In this document: piece by piece, positions 45,522 to 54,889 of the stretch | Layout: each line of letters begins with the position of its first letter | How positions within the stretch are numbered: position 1 is the first letter of the stretch | Assembly (NCBI GenBank): GCA_020633055.1 | Contig: JACKEJ010000011.1 | Location: 248,001-312,000 of the forward strand | Length of the DNA stretch: 64,000 nt | Reading direction: 5' to 3' | Origin: Sandaracinaceae bacterium | Lineage (GTDB): Bacteria; Myxococcota_A; Polyangia; Polyangiales; Houyiibacteriaceae | Program-made: the position numbers and the translations under genes | The notes under the pieces: generated by a model | What the model saw: the letters and a program-made list of their open reading frames with translations, nothing else | The model's database searches: none | What the model was told of the DNA's origin: nothing

Positions 45522-48500
45522 GTGAAGATCAAGAAGCTCGAAATCGTGGGGTTCAAGTCCTTTGTTGACCGAACGGTCATCAATTTTGATCACGACGTCA
45601 CGGGCATCGTGGGCCCCAACGGCTGCGGCAAGTCCAACGTGGTCGACGCCATCAAGTGGGTGCAGGGCGAGCAGTCCGCGTCCCGCCTGCGCGGCAAGGC
45701 GATGGACGATGTCATCTTCAACGGGTGCGAGAGCCGCGGTCCACACGGCTTCGCCGAGGTCTCGCTGACGTTCGCCAACGACGACGGCCTGGCTCCGCCC
45801 GAGTACCGCGAATACGCCGAGATCAAGGTCACCCGCCGCCTCGACCGGACGGGCAAGAGCGACTACCGCATCAACGGTGCGGCCGTGCGCCTGATGGACA
45901 TCACCAACCTGTTCCTCGGGACGGGTGTCGGCCGCCGCGCCTACTCCATCATCGAGCAGGGGCGCATCGGCTACATCGTGAGCAGCAAGCCGGCCGACCG
46001 GCGCGCCATCATCGAAGAGGCCGCGGGCATCACGAAGTTCAAGATCCGCAAGCAGGCCGCCGAGCGCAAGATGGACGCCACGCGCCAGAACCTGCTGCGC
46101 GTGAACGACATCATCGGCGAGCTCGAGCGCAACCTGAAGTCGCTCGAGCGGCAGGCGCAGAAGGCCGAGCGCTACAAGAACTACCGCGCCGAGCAGCGCG
46201 ACCTCGAGCTGCACGTGGCGTCGTTCCGCTACCTGGAGCTGTTCGGGGAGCAGAAGGTCGTGGCGCACCGCCTCACCACCGCCAGCGACACCGCCGACAG
46301 CGTGCGCCAGGCGCTGCGCACCCGCGAGGCCGAGATCGAGGCGCGCCGTGCCGAGCTGCAGCTGGTGTCCACCGAGGTGGAGGAGGCCCAGCGCGAGTCG
46401 TACCGGCTGGACAACGAGGTGCGCGCCCTCGAGGGCGAGCTCAAGCAGCAGCGCGACCGGCTCGAGAACTACATCGAGCGCGAAGCCACCGCGGCACGCG
46501 ACCTGGAAGAGGTGACGCAGCAGCGTGAGGGGCTCATCGACGAGCGTGACCACCTGGTGCGTGCCCTCGAGGAGGCCGAGTCCGCCGAGGAAGAGGCGGC
46601 ATCGGTGCTCGACACCGAGAACGACGAGCTGATGCGCCGTCGTACGGCCGTGGAGGAAGCCGAGCGCGCCGTGCACAACGCCCGCGCCCGCGTGACCGAC
46701 GCACAGACCCGCATCGCCCGCGCCGAGGCCGTCAGCGCTGGGTTCCAGCGCCGCAAGGACGAGGCCCACGCGCGCCTCACCAAGCTGCGCGACGAGCGCG
46801 ACGACCTGGCCGGGCGCGTCATGGAGCTGGCGCAGTCTCGCTCCGAGCTGGAGGCGCGCCTGGACGGCCTGCGCAACGGCCGCGAGCAGACGGCCGAGCG
46901 GCGTCAGCAGGTCGAGGACGAGCTGGTCGCGCTGCGCGAAGAGCGCGTGGTGTGCGACGCGGACGTGGAGCAGCTGCGTGAGGAGCTGACCACCAAGCGC
47001 TCCCGCCTGCGCTCGCTGCAAGAGGTCCAGCAGCGCTTCGAAGGCGTGGGCGCCGGCGTGCGCGCTCTGATGACGCGCTTCGCCGAGAACGATCAGGAGC
47101 GCGCCGCGCGCGGGGTGTTGGGCCTGGTGGCCGACCGCGTCGAGGCTGACGACGAATACACGCGCGCGCTCGCGGCGGCGCTGGGCGACAAGCTGCAGCA
47201 CATCGTGGTCAGCGGCGTGGAAGCGGGGCTCGACGCCGTCGGGTTCCTGCGCGAGGCCGGCAAGGGGCGCGCCGCGCTCGTGCCGCGCACCCCGCGTCAC
47301 CAGGCCCCGCCCTCCCCCGCCGTCCAGGGCCCCGGTGTGCTCGGCCGCCTGGTGGACCGGCTGCGCTTCGCACCCGAAGACCGCGCCCTCGTCGAGCACC
47401 TGCTGGGCGACGTCACCATCGTCGGCACCTTCGACGAGGCCGTGGCGCTGCACCGCGCGCAGCCCGCGCACGGCCTGCTGGTCACGTTGGGCGGCGAGCG
47501 CATCGAGGCCGACGGAACCATCATGGGCGGCGCCGAGGATGACTCGGGCGCGCACATGCTCTCCATGAAGCGCGAGATGCGCGAGCTCGAGGTGCAGGTG
47601 CAGGACCTGGACGTCCGCTGGGAGGCCCGCGTGGCGCGCCAGGGCGAGCTGCGCAACGCCATCGCGCAGCGCCAGGCCGAGATGGACGCCACGCGCTCGG
47701 AGGCGCACGACGCCGAGATCGCCATCGTCTCCATCGAGAAGGACCTCCGCAACATCGAGGAAGAGGGCTCGCGCGCGCGGAGGCGCAACGAGGACGTGGC
47801 GGGCGAGGTCGAAGACCTGGCCTACAAGCTGGAGCAGGCCGAAGACGAAGAGCGCGAGTCGTCGCGCGAGATCGAGGACGCGCGCGAGACCGAGATGGAG
47901 GCCGAGGGCGCGCTGTCCGCTCAAAGCAACGTGCTGGAGGACCGCCGCTACGCCGTGGAGGAGCAGTCCGCGCGGGTGACCGAGGTGCGCGTGCGCGCCG
48001 CGCAGGCGAAGGAGCGCGCCGAGGGCGACCGCAACGCCGTGGAGCGCCTGGAGCGCAGCCTGACCGAGCTCACGCACCGCCACGAGCGGTTGGCGGCCGA
48101 GATCCTCGCGGCCTCCGGCAACCAGGAGCGCGTACGGGGCCTCATCGCCGACGCCATCGAGGGCCTGGCCGACAGCACGGAGCTGGCCATGCGGGCGCAA
48201 GAGGTGCTGGCCGAGGTGCGCGTGCGCTACGACGCGGCCCAGGAGGAGATGGGCCACTACGAGGTGGAGCTCAAGGAGCTGCGGGCCCAGATCGAGGCCG
48301 TGGGCAGCTCGGTCAACGAGCTGAAGATCCGCAGCCGCGAGCTGGAGCTGGCCATCAGCCACCTGCTCGAGAGCGTGCTGGAGCGGCACGAGGTGAACCT
48401 CCCCAAGATCCTCACGGACTACCACGCGCGCGAGCTGCCCGATGCGAACATGCTGCTGCGCATCGACGAGCTCCAGAAGCTCATCTCGCGCATGGGCGAG

Positions 48501-49130
48501 ATCAACCTCATGGCCATCGAGGAGTTCGAGGAGAAGAACGGGCGCTTCCAGTACATGGACGGACAGCGCGCCGACCTCGAGGACGCGCTGAGCCAGCTGG
48601 AGCGCGCCATCCGGCAGATGAACAAGCAGAGCCGCGAGATGTTCAAGGAAGCCTTCGTGAGCATCAACGAGCGCTTCAAGCGCATCTACCCGGAGATGTT
48701 CCGCGGCGGCAAGGCCGAGCTCAAGCTCACGGACCCGGACAACATCCTCGAGTCCGGCGTGGACATCATCGCCCAGCCGCCCGGCAAGCGCCTGGGCTCG
48801 CTCGAGCTGATGAGCGGTGGTGAGAAGGCGCTCACGGCCGTGGCGCTCATCTTCGCCATCTTCCAGTACAAGCCGAGCCCCTTCTGCATCCTGGACGAGG
48901 TGGACGCCCCGCTCGACGAGGCGAACATCAGCCGCTTCGCCCAAGCCATCCGGCAGATGACGGCGCGCTCGCAGTTCATCGTCATCACGCACAGCAAGCG
49001 CACCATGGAGTACACCGACGTGCTCTACGGCGTGACGATGGAGCAGGCGGGTATCTCCAAGCTCGTGGCCGTCGAGCTGCGCGGCGAGCGCAGCGGCATG
49101 GTGGACGTGCCCGCTGCGGCCGTCGCCTGA
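45522..49130 (+). CDS. smc: Chromosome segregation/condensin protein Smc
   Basis: 1202 residues, full length. Walker A GPNGCGKS at 31-38, long coiled coils (about 165-515 and 690-1030), a hinge between them (about 525-680; GVLGLVADRVEADDEY), the signature LMSGGEK (1096-1102) and Walker B in FCILDEVDAPLDEAN. It forms dimers that organise and segregate the chromosome with ScpA and ScpB, which are not in this window. Start GTG with GGAG 6 bases upstream. Confidence 0.97.
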   Translation: MKIKKLEIVGFKSFVDRTVINFDHDVTGIVGPNGCGKSNVVDAIKWVQGEQSASRLRGKAMDDVIFNGCESRGPHGFAEVSLTFANDDGLAPPEYREYAEIKVTRRLDRTGKSDYRINGAAVRLMDITNLFLGTGVGRRAYSIIEQGRIGYIVSSKPADRRAIIEEAAGITKFKIRKQAAERKMDATRQNLLRVNDIIGELERNLKSLERQAQKAERYKNYRAEQRDLELHVASFRYLELFGEQKVVAHRLTTASDTADSVRQALRTREAEIEARRAELQLVSTEVEEAQRESYRLDNEVRALEGELKQQRDRLENYIEREATAARDLEEVTQQREGLIDERDHLVRALEEAESAEEEAASVLDTENDELMRRRTAVEEAERAVHNARARVTDAQTRIARAEAVSAGFQRRKDEAHARLTKLRDERDDLAGRVMELAQSRSELEARLDGLRNGREQTAERRQQVEDELVALREERVVCDADVEQLREELTTKRSRLRSLQEVQQRFEGVGAGVRALMTRFAENDQERAARGVLGLVADRVEADDEYTRALAAALGDKLQHIVVSGVEAGLDAVGFLREAGKGRAALVPRTPRHQAPPSPAVQGPGVLGRLVDRLRFAPEDRALVEHLLGDVTIVGTFDEAVALHRAQPAHGLLVTLGGERIEADGTIMGGAEDDSGAHMLSMKREMRELEVQVQDLDVRWEARVARQGELRNAIAQRQAEMDATRSEAHDAEIAIVSIEKDLRNIEEEGSRARRRNEDVAGEVEDLAYKLEQAEDEERESSREIEDARETEMEAEGALSAQSNVLEDRRYAVEEQSARVTEVRVRAAQAKERAEGDRNAVERLERSLTELTHRHERLAAEILAASGNQERVRGLIADAIEGLADSTELAMRAQEVLAEVRVRYDAAQEEMGHYEVELKELRAQIEAVGSSVNELKIRSRELELAISHLLESVLERHEVNLPKILTDYHARELPDANMLLRIDELQKLISRMGEINLMAIEEFEEKNGRFQYMDGQRADLEDALSQLERAIRQMNKQSREMFKEAFVSINERFKRIYPEMFRGGKAELKLTDPDNILESGVDIIAQPPGKRLGSLELMSGGEKALTAVALIFAIFQYKPSPFCILDEVDAPLDEANISRFAQAIRQMTARSQFIVITHSKRTMEYTDVLYGVTMEQAGISKLVAVELRGERSGMVDVPAAAVA

Positions 49131-49188
49131 CCGTTTGTCGCTTCCGCCGATCCCGAGCCGTGCTCTAGACTCGGCGCGGAGGTAGCGC

Positions 49189-49737
49189 TTGGATCACCAC
49201 GAACACCTGGTCTCGATTGGCAGCGTCCCCGCCGACATGGAGGCGTTCGTCGCGCTGCGTGACCGGCTGGCGCACACCCCCGAGGGAGGCGCCGCGATGT
49301 TCGTGGTGGCGCTCCTGATGTACGCGGAGGACGCCACGCTCGGCATGGCAGCGCTCACGGTGGCCATCGACCGCGAGCACCTGCAAGAGGGGACGGGGGG
49401 CTACAAGGGGCTGGTGCCGGGCCGAGCGGATGTGCAGGCCTTCACGGAGCGCAACGGCGGCAAGCCCCACATCGCGCGCAGCTATCTGGTGGGCACGTCG
49501 CCCGAGCACGGCTACGCGCTGCCGAGCGGCCCGCTGACGGTGCGCGTGCGCGACCAGCAGGTGCCGGGAGAGAGCGTGGGCGACGTCGCCAAGCGCTTCG
49601 TGCACTGCTCGGGCGCCGACAGCCCGCGCCCCATCGGGCTGCGCCGCAACAACCGCGGCTTGTTCAAAGCGACGAGCTGGAGCTCGCTGCAGGTGGGGGT
49701 GCGTGCGCCTGTGGAGACGGTGGACGACGACTTGTAG
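49189..49737 (+). CDS. Unknown 182-residue protein with TTG start
   Basis: The TTG start is supported by GGAGG ending 6 bases before it, the best ribosome site in this part of the window. The protein is soluble: a helical N-terminus (ADMEAFVALRDRLAHTPEGG, AAMFVVALLMYAED) and a beta-rich remainder (HIARSYLVGTSPEHGYALPS, PLTVRVRDQ). It lies 58 bases after smc. Its last 74 bases overlap, on opposite strands, the end of the lipoprotein gene at 49664-50200. Confidence 0.65.
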   Translation: MDHHEHLVSIGSVPADMEAFVALRDRLAHTPEGGAAMFVVALLMYAEDATLGMAALTVAIDREHLQEGTGGYKGLVPGRADVQAFTERNGGKPHIARSYLVGTSPEHGYALPSGPLTVRVRDQQVPGESVGDVAKRFVHCSGADSPRPIGLRRNNRGLFKATSWSSLQVGVRAPVETVDDDL

Positions 49738-50200
49738 GCGCCCGATCCATTTCGTACCGATGGGTGCTCCCCGGCGAGGCCACCATGAGCCGGTCGTCCA
49801 CGCGCAGCAGCTCCCAGCGGTGATCCCCGTCACCGAACGCGACGAACGACTCGCCGCGCGTGGTCAGCGGCAACACGCGACGTGCTTCGTGGTTGCTGAG
49901 CTGGAGCTGTCCCTGCGAAAGGGAGATGGAGAGGTGGATCGTCCGCCGGACGGCCATCGGACCGAGTGTCTCGAACGCGCCGTCCCACGCTCGGTCGTGT
50001 CGGCGCCAACACAGCGCGGCCCCAGCGTCCACGGAGTAGTACTGCCAGCACCCCTCGATGAACGCGAGTTCGTCCAGCGCTCCGTCCTCGCCGTGCGCCG
50101 ACACCCGCGGCGACGGAGTGCTGGCGCAGCCCGCGACGAACGAAGCGAACAGCACGACGCAGGACATCCCCTCCCGACGGCGTGGTCGTACCCTCGGCAT
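49664..50200 (-). CDS. Small lipoprotein, DUF6265-like
   Basis: 178 residues. A basic N-terminus and lipobox ending FVAGC suggest a lipoprotein. The mature part has LAFIEGCWQYYS and TLGPMAVRRTIHL, recalling the WLxGxWR pattern of DUF6265-type proteins, and ends in a Pro/Ala/Ser-rich tail. I used the ATG at 50200; the ATG at 50167 would leave a very short signal. Convergent with the previous gene with a 74-base overlap. Confidence 0.55.
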   Translation of the reverse strand: MPRVRPRRREGMSCVVLFASFVAGCASTPSPRVSAHGEDGALDELAFIEGCWQYYSVDAGAALCWRRHDRAWDGAFETLGPMAVRRTIHLSISLSQGQLQLSNHEARRVLPLTTRGESFVAFGDGDHRWELLRVDDRLMVASPGSTHRYEMDRAPTSRRPPSPQAHAPPPAASSSSSL

Positions 50201-50372
50201 CGCGCGGAGATGCTTCACGCCCTGAGTGTAGCGAAGGATTCGACGGCGTGAGCGAAACGACCGCCGCCGCGCGCCGAGCGGGTTCGTGAGCGCCGTCGAG
50301 GTCGTCGCGCTGGCCAAGCGGCGCAGCTCTCCGTAACGTCCGTCGGCAGTGACGAACGCAATCCGCAAGAGC

Positions 50373-51002
50373 ATGTCGAAGGGGAAGAACGGGATGGTCG
50401 TGGCGCTCGCGCTGCTGCTCGTGTCGTGTGGCGGCGCCGCACCGAGCGGGAGCCCCATCGGCGGCGGACCACGCTATCGGACGGTGCGCGAGCTGCTCCG
50501 CGGAGGCGACCAGCCGCTGCCGCGCGAGCAGCTGCTCGAGATCGCGCGCTTCATCCGGCACTGGGAGCGCGACCCGTTCCTCCCGACGACGCCGCCGAAC
50601 CCCGAGCAGACGCCGTCCACCATGGCGCTCATGCTGACGTGGCTCGCCGAGTCCCCCGACGTGTCCGTGGCCATGTGTCCAGCGACGGTGACGCTCGCCG
50701 AGGAGCAGGCCGGTGAAGGTGCCGCGACGGGGTTCCTCATGGGCGCAGGGTTCGGCATGGCCGCCTACATGATCGAGAACCCCGCCGAGGCTGCCGACCC
50801 CGAGGGCCCGCGTGTGCAAGGCGCGGGCCTCGAGTCTGGCTTGCTGTGGTTCGAGGCCTACTACGCACGCAATCAGGCGCGCGGGGCACCCATCTTGGAG
50901 GAGCTCGTCGAGCTGAGGAACGAAGGCGGCCGTGCGGCCCTGCAGCAGTACCACGCCGACCACATCCGCTGTGGCCGCCACACAGGCGAGCCGCTGCCAT
51001 GA
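50373..51002 (+). CDS. Putative lipoprotein of unknown function
   Basis: 209 residues from ATG 50373, giving a compact lipoprotein signal (MVVALALLLVSC); a GTG at 50349 would add eight residues. The mature protein is helical (EQLLEIARFIRHWERDP, STMALMLTWLAESPDV) with a Gly/Ala/Met-rich stretch GAATGFLMGAGFGMAAYM in the middle. Its stop overlaps the ATG of the cupin gene (ATGA at 50999). No family recognised. Confidence 0.6.
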   Translation: MSKGKNGMVVALALLLVSCGGAAPSGSPIGGGPRYRTVRELLRGGDQPLPREQLLEIARFIRHWERDPFLPTTPPNPEQTPSTMALMLTWLAESPDVSVAMCPATVTLAEEQAGEGAATGFLMGAGFGMAAYMIENPAEAADPEGPRVQGAGLESGLLWFEAYYARNQARGAPILEELVELRNEGGRAALQQYHADHIRCGRHTGEPLP

Positions 51003-51316
51003 GCGTGCCCAACCTCTTCGAGGGGGTCGAGCCCCCAGCCGTAGGTGAGACGTTCACCGCCCTCCTCACCACGCCGAGCGTGACCATCGAGCGCATCGTG
51101 TCGTCGCTGCGACCGGAAGGCGGCGAGTACGACCAGCCGCACGACGAGTGGGTCGTGCTGTTGCGAGGAGACGCCGAGCTCGAGGTGGCAGGCCAGACGC
51201 GGACGCTGCGCGCGGGCGACTACGTCCTTCTCCCAGCGCACACCAAGCACCGGGTGCTGCGCACGAGCCACGGTGCGCTCTGGCTGGCGGTGCACATGAC
51301 GTCCCCGAAGCGCTGA
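50999..51316 (+). CDS. Cupin-domain protein
   Basis: 105 residues, a single cupin. The two cupin motifs are visible as DQPHDEWVVLLRGDAELEV and GDYVLLPAHTKHRVL; the metal ligands His, Glu and His are in PHDEW and AHTKH. Such small cupins bind a metal or small ligand; the function is unspecific. Coupled to the preceding lipoprotein by a 4-base overlap. Confidence 0.85.
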   Translation: MSVPNLFEGVEPPAVGETFTALLTTPSVTIERIVSSLRPEGGEYDQPHDEWVVLLRGDAELEVAGQTRTLRAGDYVLLPAHTKHRVLRTSHGALWLAVHMTSPKR

Positions 51317-51340
51317 GAACGCGCTGCGCGGCCGGAGAGC

Positions 51341-51940
51341 TCAGCCCGGCACGTAGAGGCTCGCGCGCGCCATGCGGATCAGCTCGCGCACATGCCGCTC
51401 GCGCGTCGTCCCGTGCTTCGCGTCGTTCGGCAGCAGCACGTCCAGGCTGTCCACGATGGCCACGCCGCCGACCACCATGTTGATCACCTGCACGGCGTAG
51501 GCCTGCGGGTCCACCTTCGCCTGCACGAGGCCCTTGTCGCGCGCGCGGGCCAGCTGATCGGCCACCACCTCGACCCACGGCCGTACGAAGCGCCCCAGCC
51601 GCTCGTTCATCTCCGAGGGCCGGTCGAGCGACTCGCGCACGATGAGGCGCGCGCGGTCGGGGTCTTCGAGGAAGAAGCCGATCAACGACTCCATCACCTT
51701 CTCGAAGCGCTCCTCCCGCGCCGCCGCCAACAGCAGCCGCGGCAGCTCTTGGTTCCAGTGGTCGAGCATCTGGTCCAGCACACAGCGGCGCAGCTCGTCC
51801 TTGCTGGGGAAGTGATAGAGCAAGCTCGGCTTCCGGATACCGACGGCCTCCGCGATGCTCTGCACCGACGTGCCGTCGAAGCCGTGCGCCGCGAACAAGC
51901 GCGTGGCTTCCTTCAGGATTTCGTCGCGAACATCGATCAT
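51341..51940 (-). CDS. TetR-family transcription regulator
   Basis: 199 residues. The N-terminal helix-turn-helix has EATRLFAAHGFDGTSVQSIA and EAVGIRKPSLLYHFPSKDEL, canonical for TetR repressors. The C-terminal ligand domain is divergent. A perfect palindrome lies 29-46 bases upstream of the ATG, consistent with autorepression. The other target is not obvious: the exopolysaccharide cassette ends right upstream on the same strand and the cupin gene converges. Confidence 0.9.
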   Translation of the reverse strand: MIDVRDEILKEATRLFAAHGFDGTSVQSIAEAVGIRKPSLLYHFPSKDELRRCVLDQMLDHWNQELPRLLLAAAREERFEKVMESLIGFFLEDPDRARLIVRESLDRPSEMNERLGRFVRPWVEVVADQLARARDKGLVQAKVDPQAYAVQVINMVVGGVAIVDSLDVLLPNDAKHGTTRERHVRELIRMARASLYVPG

Positions 51941-51968
51941 CGGTGCCTCTACCGTCCGGTCGGAGGAT

Positions 51969-51986
51969 GTCTACCATGCGGTAGAC
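51969..51986. promoter_or_regulatory. Palindromic operator upstream of the TetR gene
   Basis: GTCTACC-ATGC-GGTAGAC is a perfect 7-base inverted repeat with a 4-base spacer, the size expected for TetR-family binding. It lies between the end of the glycosyltransferase gene and the TetR start. Confidence 0.65.
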
Positions 51987-52014
51987 GCGGCGCCAAAGGG
52001 GAACCGCTCGGACC

Positions 52015-53817
52015 TCACCCCACACGGGCTCGGACCGTCCGCGTCCTCCGCGCGGTCTCTCGCGTCAGCTCCCCGAGGGCCGGCTCGGGGCTGAAGACCT
52101 GGGGCGGCACCCGACCGGAGATCCACCCCTCGTAGCCGTTCGGCGTGAACGGCGACTCCCGCCACCCAAACCACCACCAGCCAAAGGGGACGTCGCCTAC
52201 GGTGACGCTGCGAATCGCGAGCAAGAACGCTCGACGGGCACGATAGAGCAGAGCTGGCCGTGTCGTCTGCGAGTCGATGAGCGTCTGCTCGGGCGCGAAG
52301 TTCGTCTTGGCACCGAACAAGAGCAGGTCCTCGACCCAGGCCACGAGCGTCGTCAAGATGTTGAAGACGAAGTGGTACGGCAGCGACGCCGGGACCGCCA
52401 GGAGCTTGCGCCACTGCTGATGGTCGCCATCGATGAAGATGGCCAGCGCGGTGCCGAGGGCGCGAAACGTGAGCGTCGCGGCGGACACCATCAGGCTGAG
52501 CGCCAGCCAATTGCGGGTGCCCGGGACGAACGGTGCGAGCACGACGGCGCCAAGGAGCGCGACGTTGAGCATCGCCACGATCGTCAGGTCCGCCAACACC
52601 GCGAGAGCGATGCCCCAGTGAAACGCCATCGCGGGCCCCAACCGTCGCGTGTTGAACAGCCGTGAGCCGTTCCAACGGACTCGCTGTCGAAAGAGCCCTC
52701 GCACGGACGTCGGCGAAGACGTGTACACCTTCGCCAGCGGGTCGTACGCGATCGGTCGGCACACCCAGTAGCGAGCGAGCGCCAGGAGCGCACCCGCGGG
52801 CGTCCGTGGGAAATCGAGCGAGAGGCGACCGTCACGCCACGTGGCCATCGAGGCCACCCACGTCACGTAGGTGTCGTCCCCGGGGCCAATCATGGCCTCG
52901 GGGAGCGGTCTCCATGTCCGACCTGCGAAGCTCGGCGGCGCCCCTCCGAGCCACCAGGCCACGAGGTCCCTGACACGGATTGTCGTGAGGAAGCGTGCGA
53001 AACGTGGCGCCAAGTCGTGGAGTTCGAACCACGTCGCGTAGAGCGCGCCGCTCACGCTCGTCACGGGCAGCACGCGCGTGTTGTGCTTCCCGAGACTGAT
53101 GGAGGTCATGTACTCGCGCGCCACCGAGATCGCGACCTGCCCTTCCACCGAGAAAAAGCGTCGCCAACCACCCCAGTAGTGCGTCGCGCGAACGCTGACG
53201 TTGCTGGCCACGATCATCGGTCGGTCCCCGAACCATGCGGGCTGCGTCAACTTGAACGCCATCCGTTCGAGCGCCCTCGGACCGAGCTCGCTGTCGGCGT
53301 CCATGTTGAAGAACACAGTGGGGAGCGCAGACGACGCGTCACGCCGCTCCCACTCCCGCAGCAGGTCGAGGCCGCGCTCGATGGCCATGGCCTTGCCCTC
53401 ACGGCGACGACCACCCACAGCGGCGATGCGCACATCGTCTGGACACGCGACGCGCGCACACCACGCACAGAGGTCGGCGAAGAGGTCTGGCCGCTCCGTG
53501 CGGTCGTCGATCGCCAGCACGACCGTCAAGCGTCCGGGGTACCCGTTGGTGATGACGCTGCTGGCTGCGTCCAGGAGCCCTCGGTAGTCCGCCTCGGAAC
53601 GCAGCAACGTCGGAAGCACGACGCAAGCGCTCGGGGCGGACCCGTTCGCGAAGCCCTGAAAGCCCGGCCTTCCGAGGACGCGAGTCCAGATGCATCGGAT
53701 CGCGAGCCAGAGGTAGTCGAGTTGGTAGAGCGCCATGCCCACCAAGAGCGGCTTCAGCACCGGCAGGATGACGTCGATCGCGGGTGCGTTCCGGACGAAC
53801 CAGAGGAGTCGTTCCAT
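52015..53817 (-). CDS. Family 2 polysaccharide synthase-like membrane glycosyltransferase
   Basis: 600 residues. An N-terminal membrane helix, then the GT2 catalytic domain with VVLAIDDRT, NMDADSELG (the DxD site), GDDTYVT and the processive-enzyme motif QRVRW, followed by several C-terminal membrane helices. This arrangement is that of cellulose, alginate (Alg8) and hyaluronan synthases. It probably polymerises an exopolysaccharide from a nucleotide sugar at the inner membrane. It starts 7 bases after the coiled-coil membrane protein gene, forming a three-gene cassette. Confidence 0.85.
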   Translation of the reverse strand: MERLLWFVRNAPAIDVILPVLKPLLVGMALYQLDYLWLAIRCIWTRVLGRPGFQGFANGSAPSACVVLPTLLRSEADYRGLLDAASSVITNGYPGRLTVVLAIDDRTERPDLFADLCAWCARVACPDDVRIAAVGGRRREGKAMAIERGLDLLREWERRDASSALPTVFFNMDADSELGPRALERMAFKLTQPAWFGDRPMIVASNVSVRATHYWGGWRRFFSVEGQVAISVAREYMTSISLGKHNTRVLPVTSVSGALYATWFELHDLAPRFARFLTTIRVRDLVAWWLGGAPPSFAGRTWRPLPEAMIGPGDDTYVTWVASMATWRDGRLSLDFPRTPAGALLALARYWVCRPIAYDPLAKVYTSSPTSVRGLFRQRVRWNGSRLFNTRRLGPAMAFHWGIALAVLADLTIVAMLNVALLGAVVLAPFVPGTRNWLALSLMVSAATLTFRALGTALAIFIDGDHQQWRKLLAVPASLPYHFVFNILTTLVAWVEDLLLFGAKTNFAPEQTLIDSQTTRPALLYRARRAFLLAIRSVTVGDVPFGWWWFGWRESPFTPNGYEGWISGRVPPQVFSPEPALGELTRETARRTRTVRARVG

Positions 53818-53824
53818 CGTAGCC

Positions 53825-54889
53825 TCAGCGCAGACGCACCCTCAGGGTGCGCTCCATGAATGCATCGGCCTCGTCGAGCAGCAGCGCCGCGTAGCGACCT
53901 CGCTCTCGCTCCCCCCACGGTCCTTCGGTCACGACCTCACCAGGGATCAGTTCCGCCACGCGACCGACGTCGCGACAGAGGATGACACCCCAGACGCAGG
54001 CGAGGACACGCCCGCCCTCGTCGACGTCTTCCGCAGCGTCGTAAGGCACGAACGCGATGTCGGTCCGTGCCTCCATGGCGCGGTAGATGGGTCGTTCGCG
54101 GAGCTCCTCGAGGAGCTGCTCCGTCGCTTCGAGCGTGTTCGTGGCGACGCGGACGAGCTCGGCCTGCCTACGCCGCTCGGCGTTGATGCGCGCCAGCTCC
54201 ACCGATACGCGCAGCCGCTGTTCGTGGTGCTGGCCGCGCTCTGGAGACACGCGCGCCTCTGGCGTGACCGTCGCCGAGATGCCGCGCCGCCGGCGGACCC
54301 AGCGCGCGTGCTCGACCTCGGACGCCGCGACCGTTCTGTCCAGGGTGAGCAGCTCCAACGCCACTCGGTCCACCGCAGCTTCTGCGCCCGCGACCTCGGC
54401 CTCCGTCACCAAGCCTAGCGACAGGTTCGCCCGCGCCCGTTCGAGTCGCTCGACCTCACGTGCCTGAATGTCGACCAGCGCCACTCGCTCGTCGCGCATG
54501 CGCCCGAGGAGATCACCGACCGCTCGGATCTCGCTGCCCAGCTCGTCGTCACTCCACGACAACGCGCCGTCCGCGGCGTCGAGGAGCGTCGCCAGACGCG
54601 CGTACTCTTCGTCCAGCACCTCCGCCTGCGCCCGCGCGAACTCCACCTCCGCGCGCAGCTTGTCCCGCTCCGCGAGCTGGGACGTGAGCCTCACGCGGGC
54701 CTGCATGACGGCGTCGTCGTTGGGCGAGAGCCGCAGCGGGGCGATCCAGGCATCCGTCATGGCCAGGTACACCTCGGTTCCCGCCCAAGCGATCAGGCCC
54801 AAGACCCCAGCGAGCGACAGCAGCGACACGACACGCGTCCATGGCGACGTCGCTGGCAACGTCACGGGAGCGTCGGCGACCTCAGCCAT
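53825..54889 (-). CDS. Membrane-fusion-like protein with long coiled coil
   Basis: 354 residues. One N-terminal membrane helix (VVSLLSLAGVLGLIAWAGTEV) is followed by about 200 residues of coiled coil (ARVRLTSQLAERDKLRAEVE, EVERLERARANLSLGLVTEA) and a short beta domain. The layout fits HlyD/MFP or Alg44-like periplasmic adaptors without a visible PilZ domain. It overlaps the outer-membrane factor-like gene by 8 bases. Likely bridges synthase and outer channel. Confidence 0.65.
   Translation of the reverse strand: MAEVADAPVTLPATSPWTRVVSLLSLAGVLGLIAWAGTEVYLAMTDAWIAPLRLSPNDDAVMQARVRLTSQLAERDKLRAEVEFARAQAEVLDEEYARLATLLDAADGALSWSDDELGSEIRAVGDLLGRMRDERVALVDIQAREVERLERARANLSLGLVTEAEVAGAEAAVDRVALELLTLDRTVAASEVEHARWVRRRRGISATVTPEARVSPERGQHHEQRLRVSVELARINAERRRQAELVRVATNTLEATEQLLEELRERPIYRAMEARTDIAFVPYDAAEDVDEGGRVLACVWGVILCRDVGRVAELIPGEVVTEGPWGERERGRYAALLLDEADAFMERTLRVRLR

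Noticed and set aside
45345..48992. Minus-strand frame of over 1200 residues opposite smc
   Set aside because: Same reason: smc is complete on the plus strand and the antisense protein is compositionally odd with no motifs.
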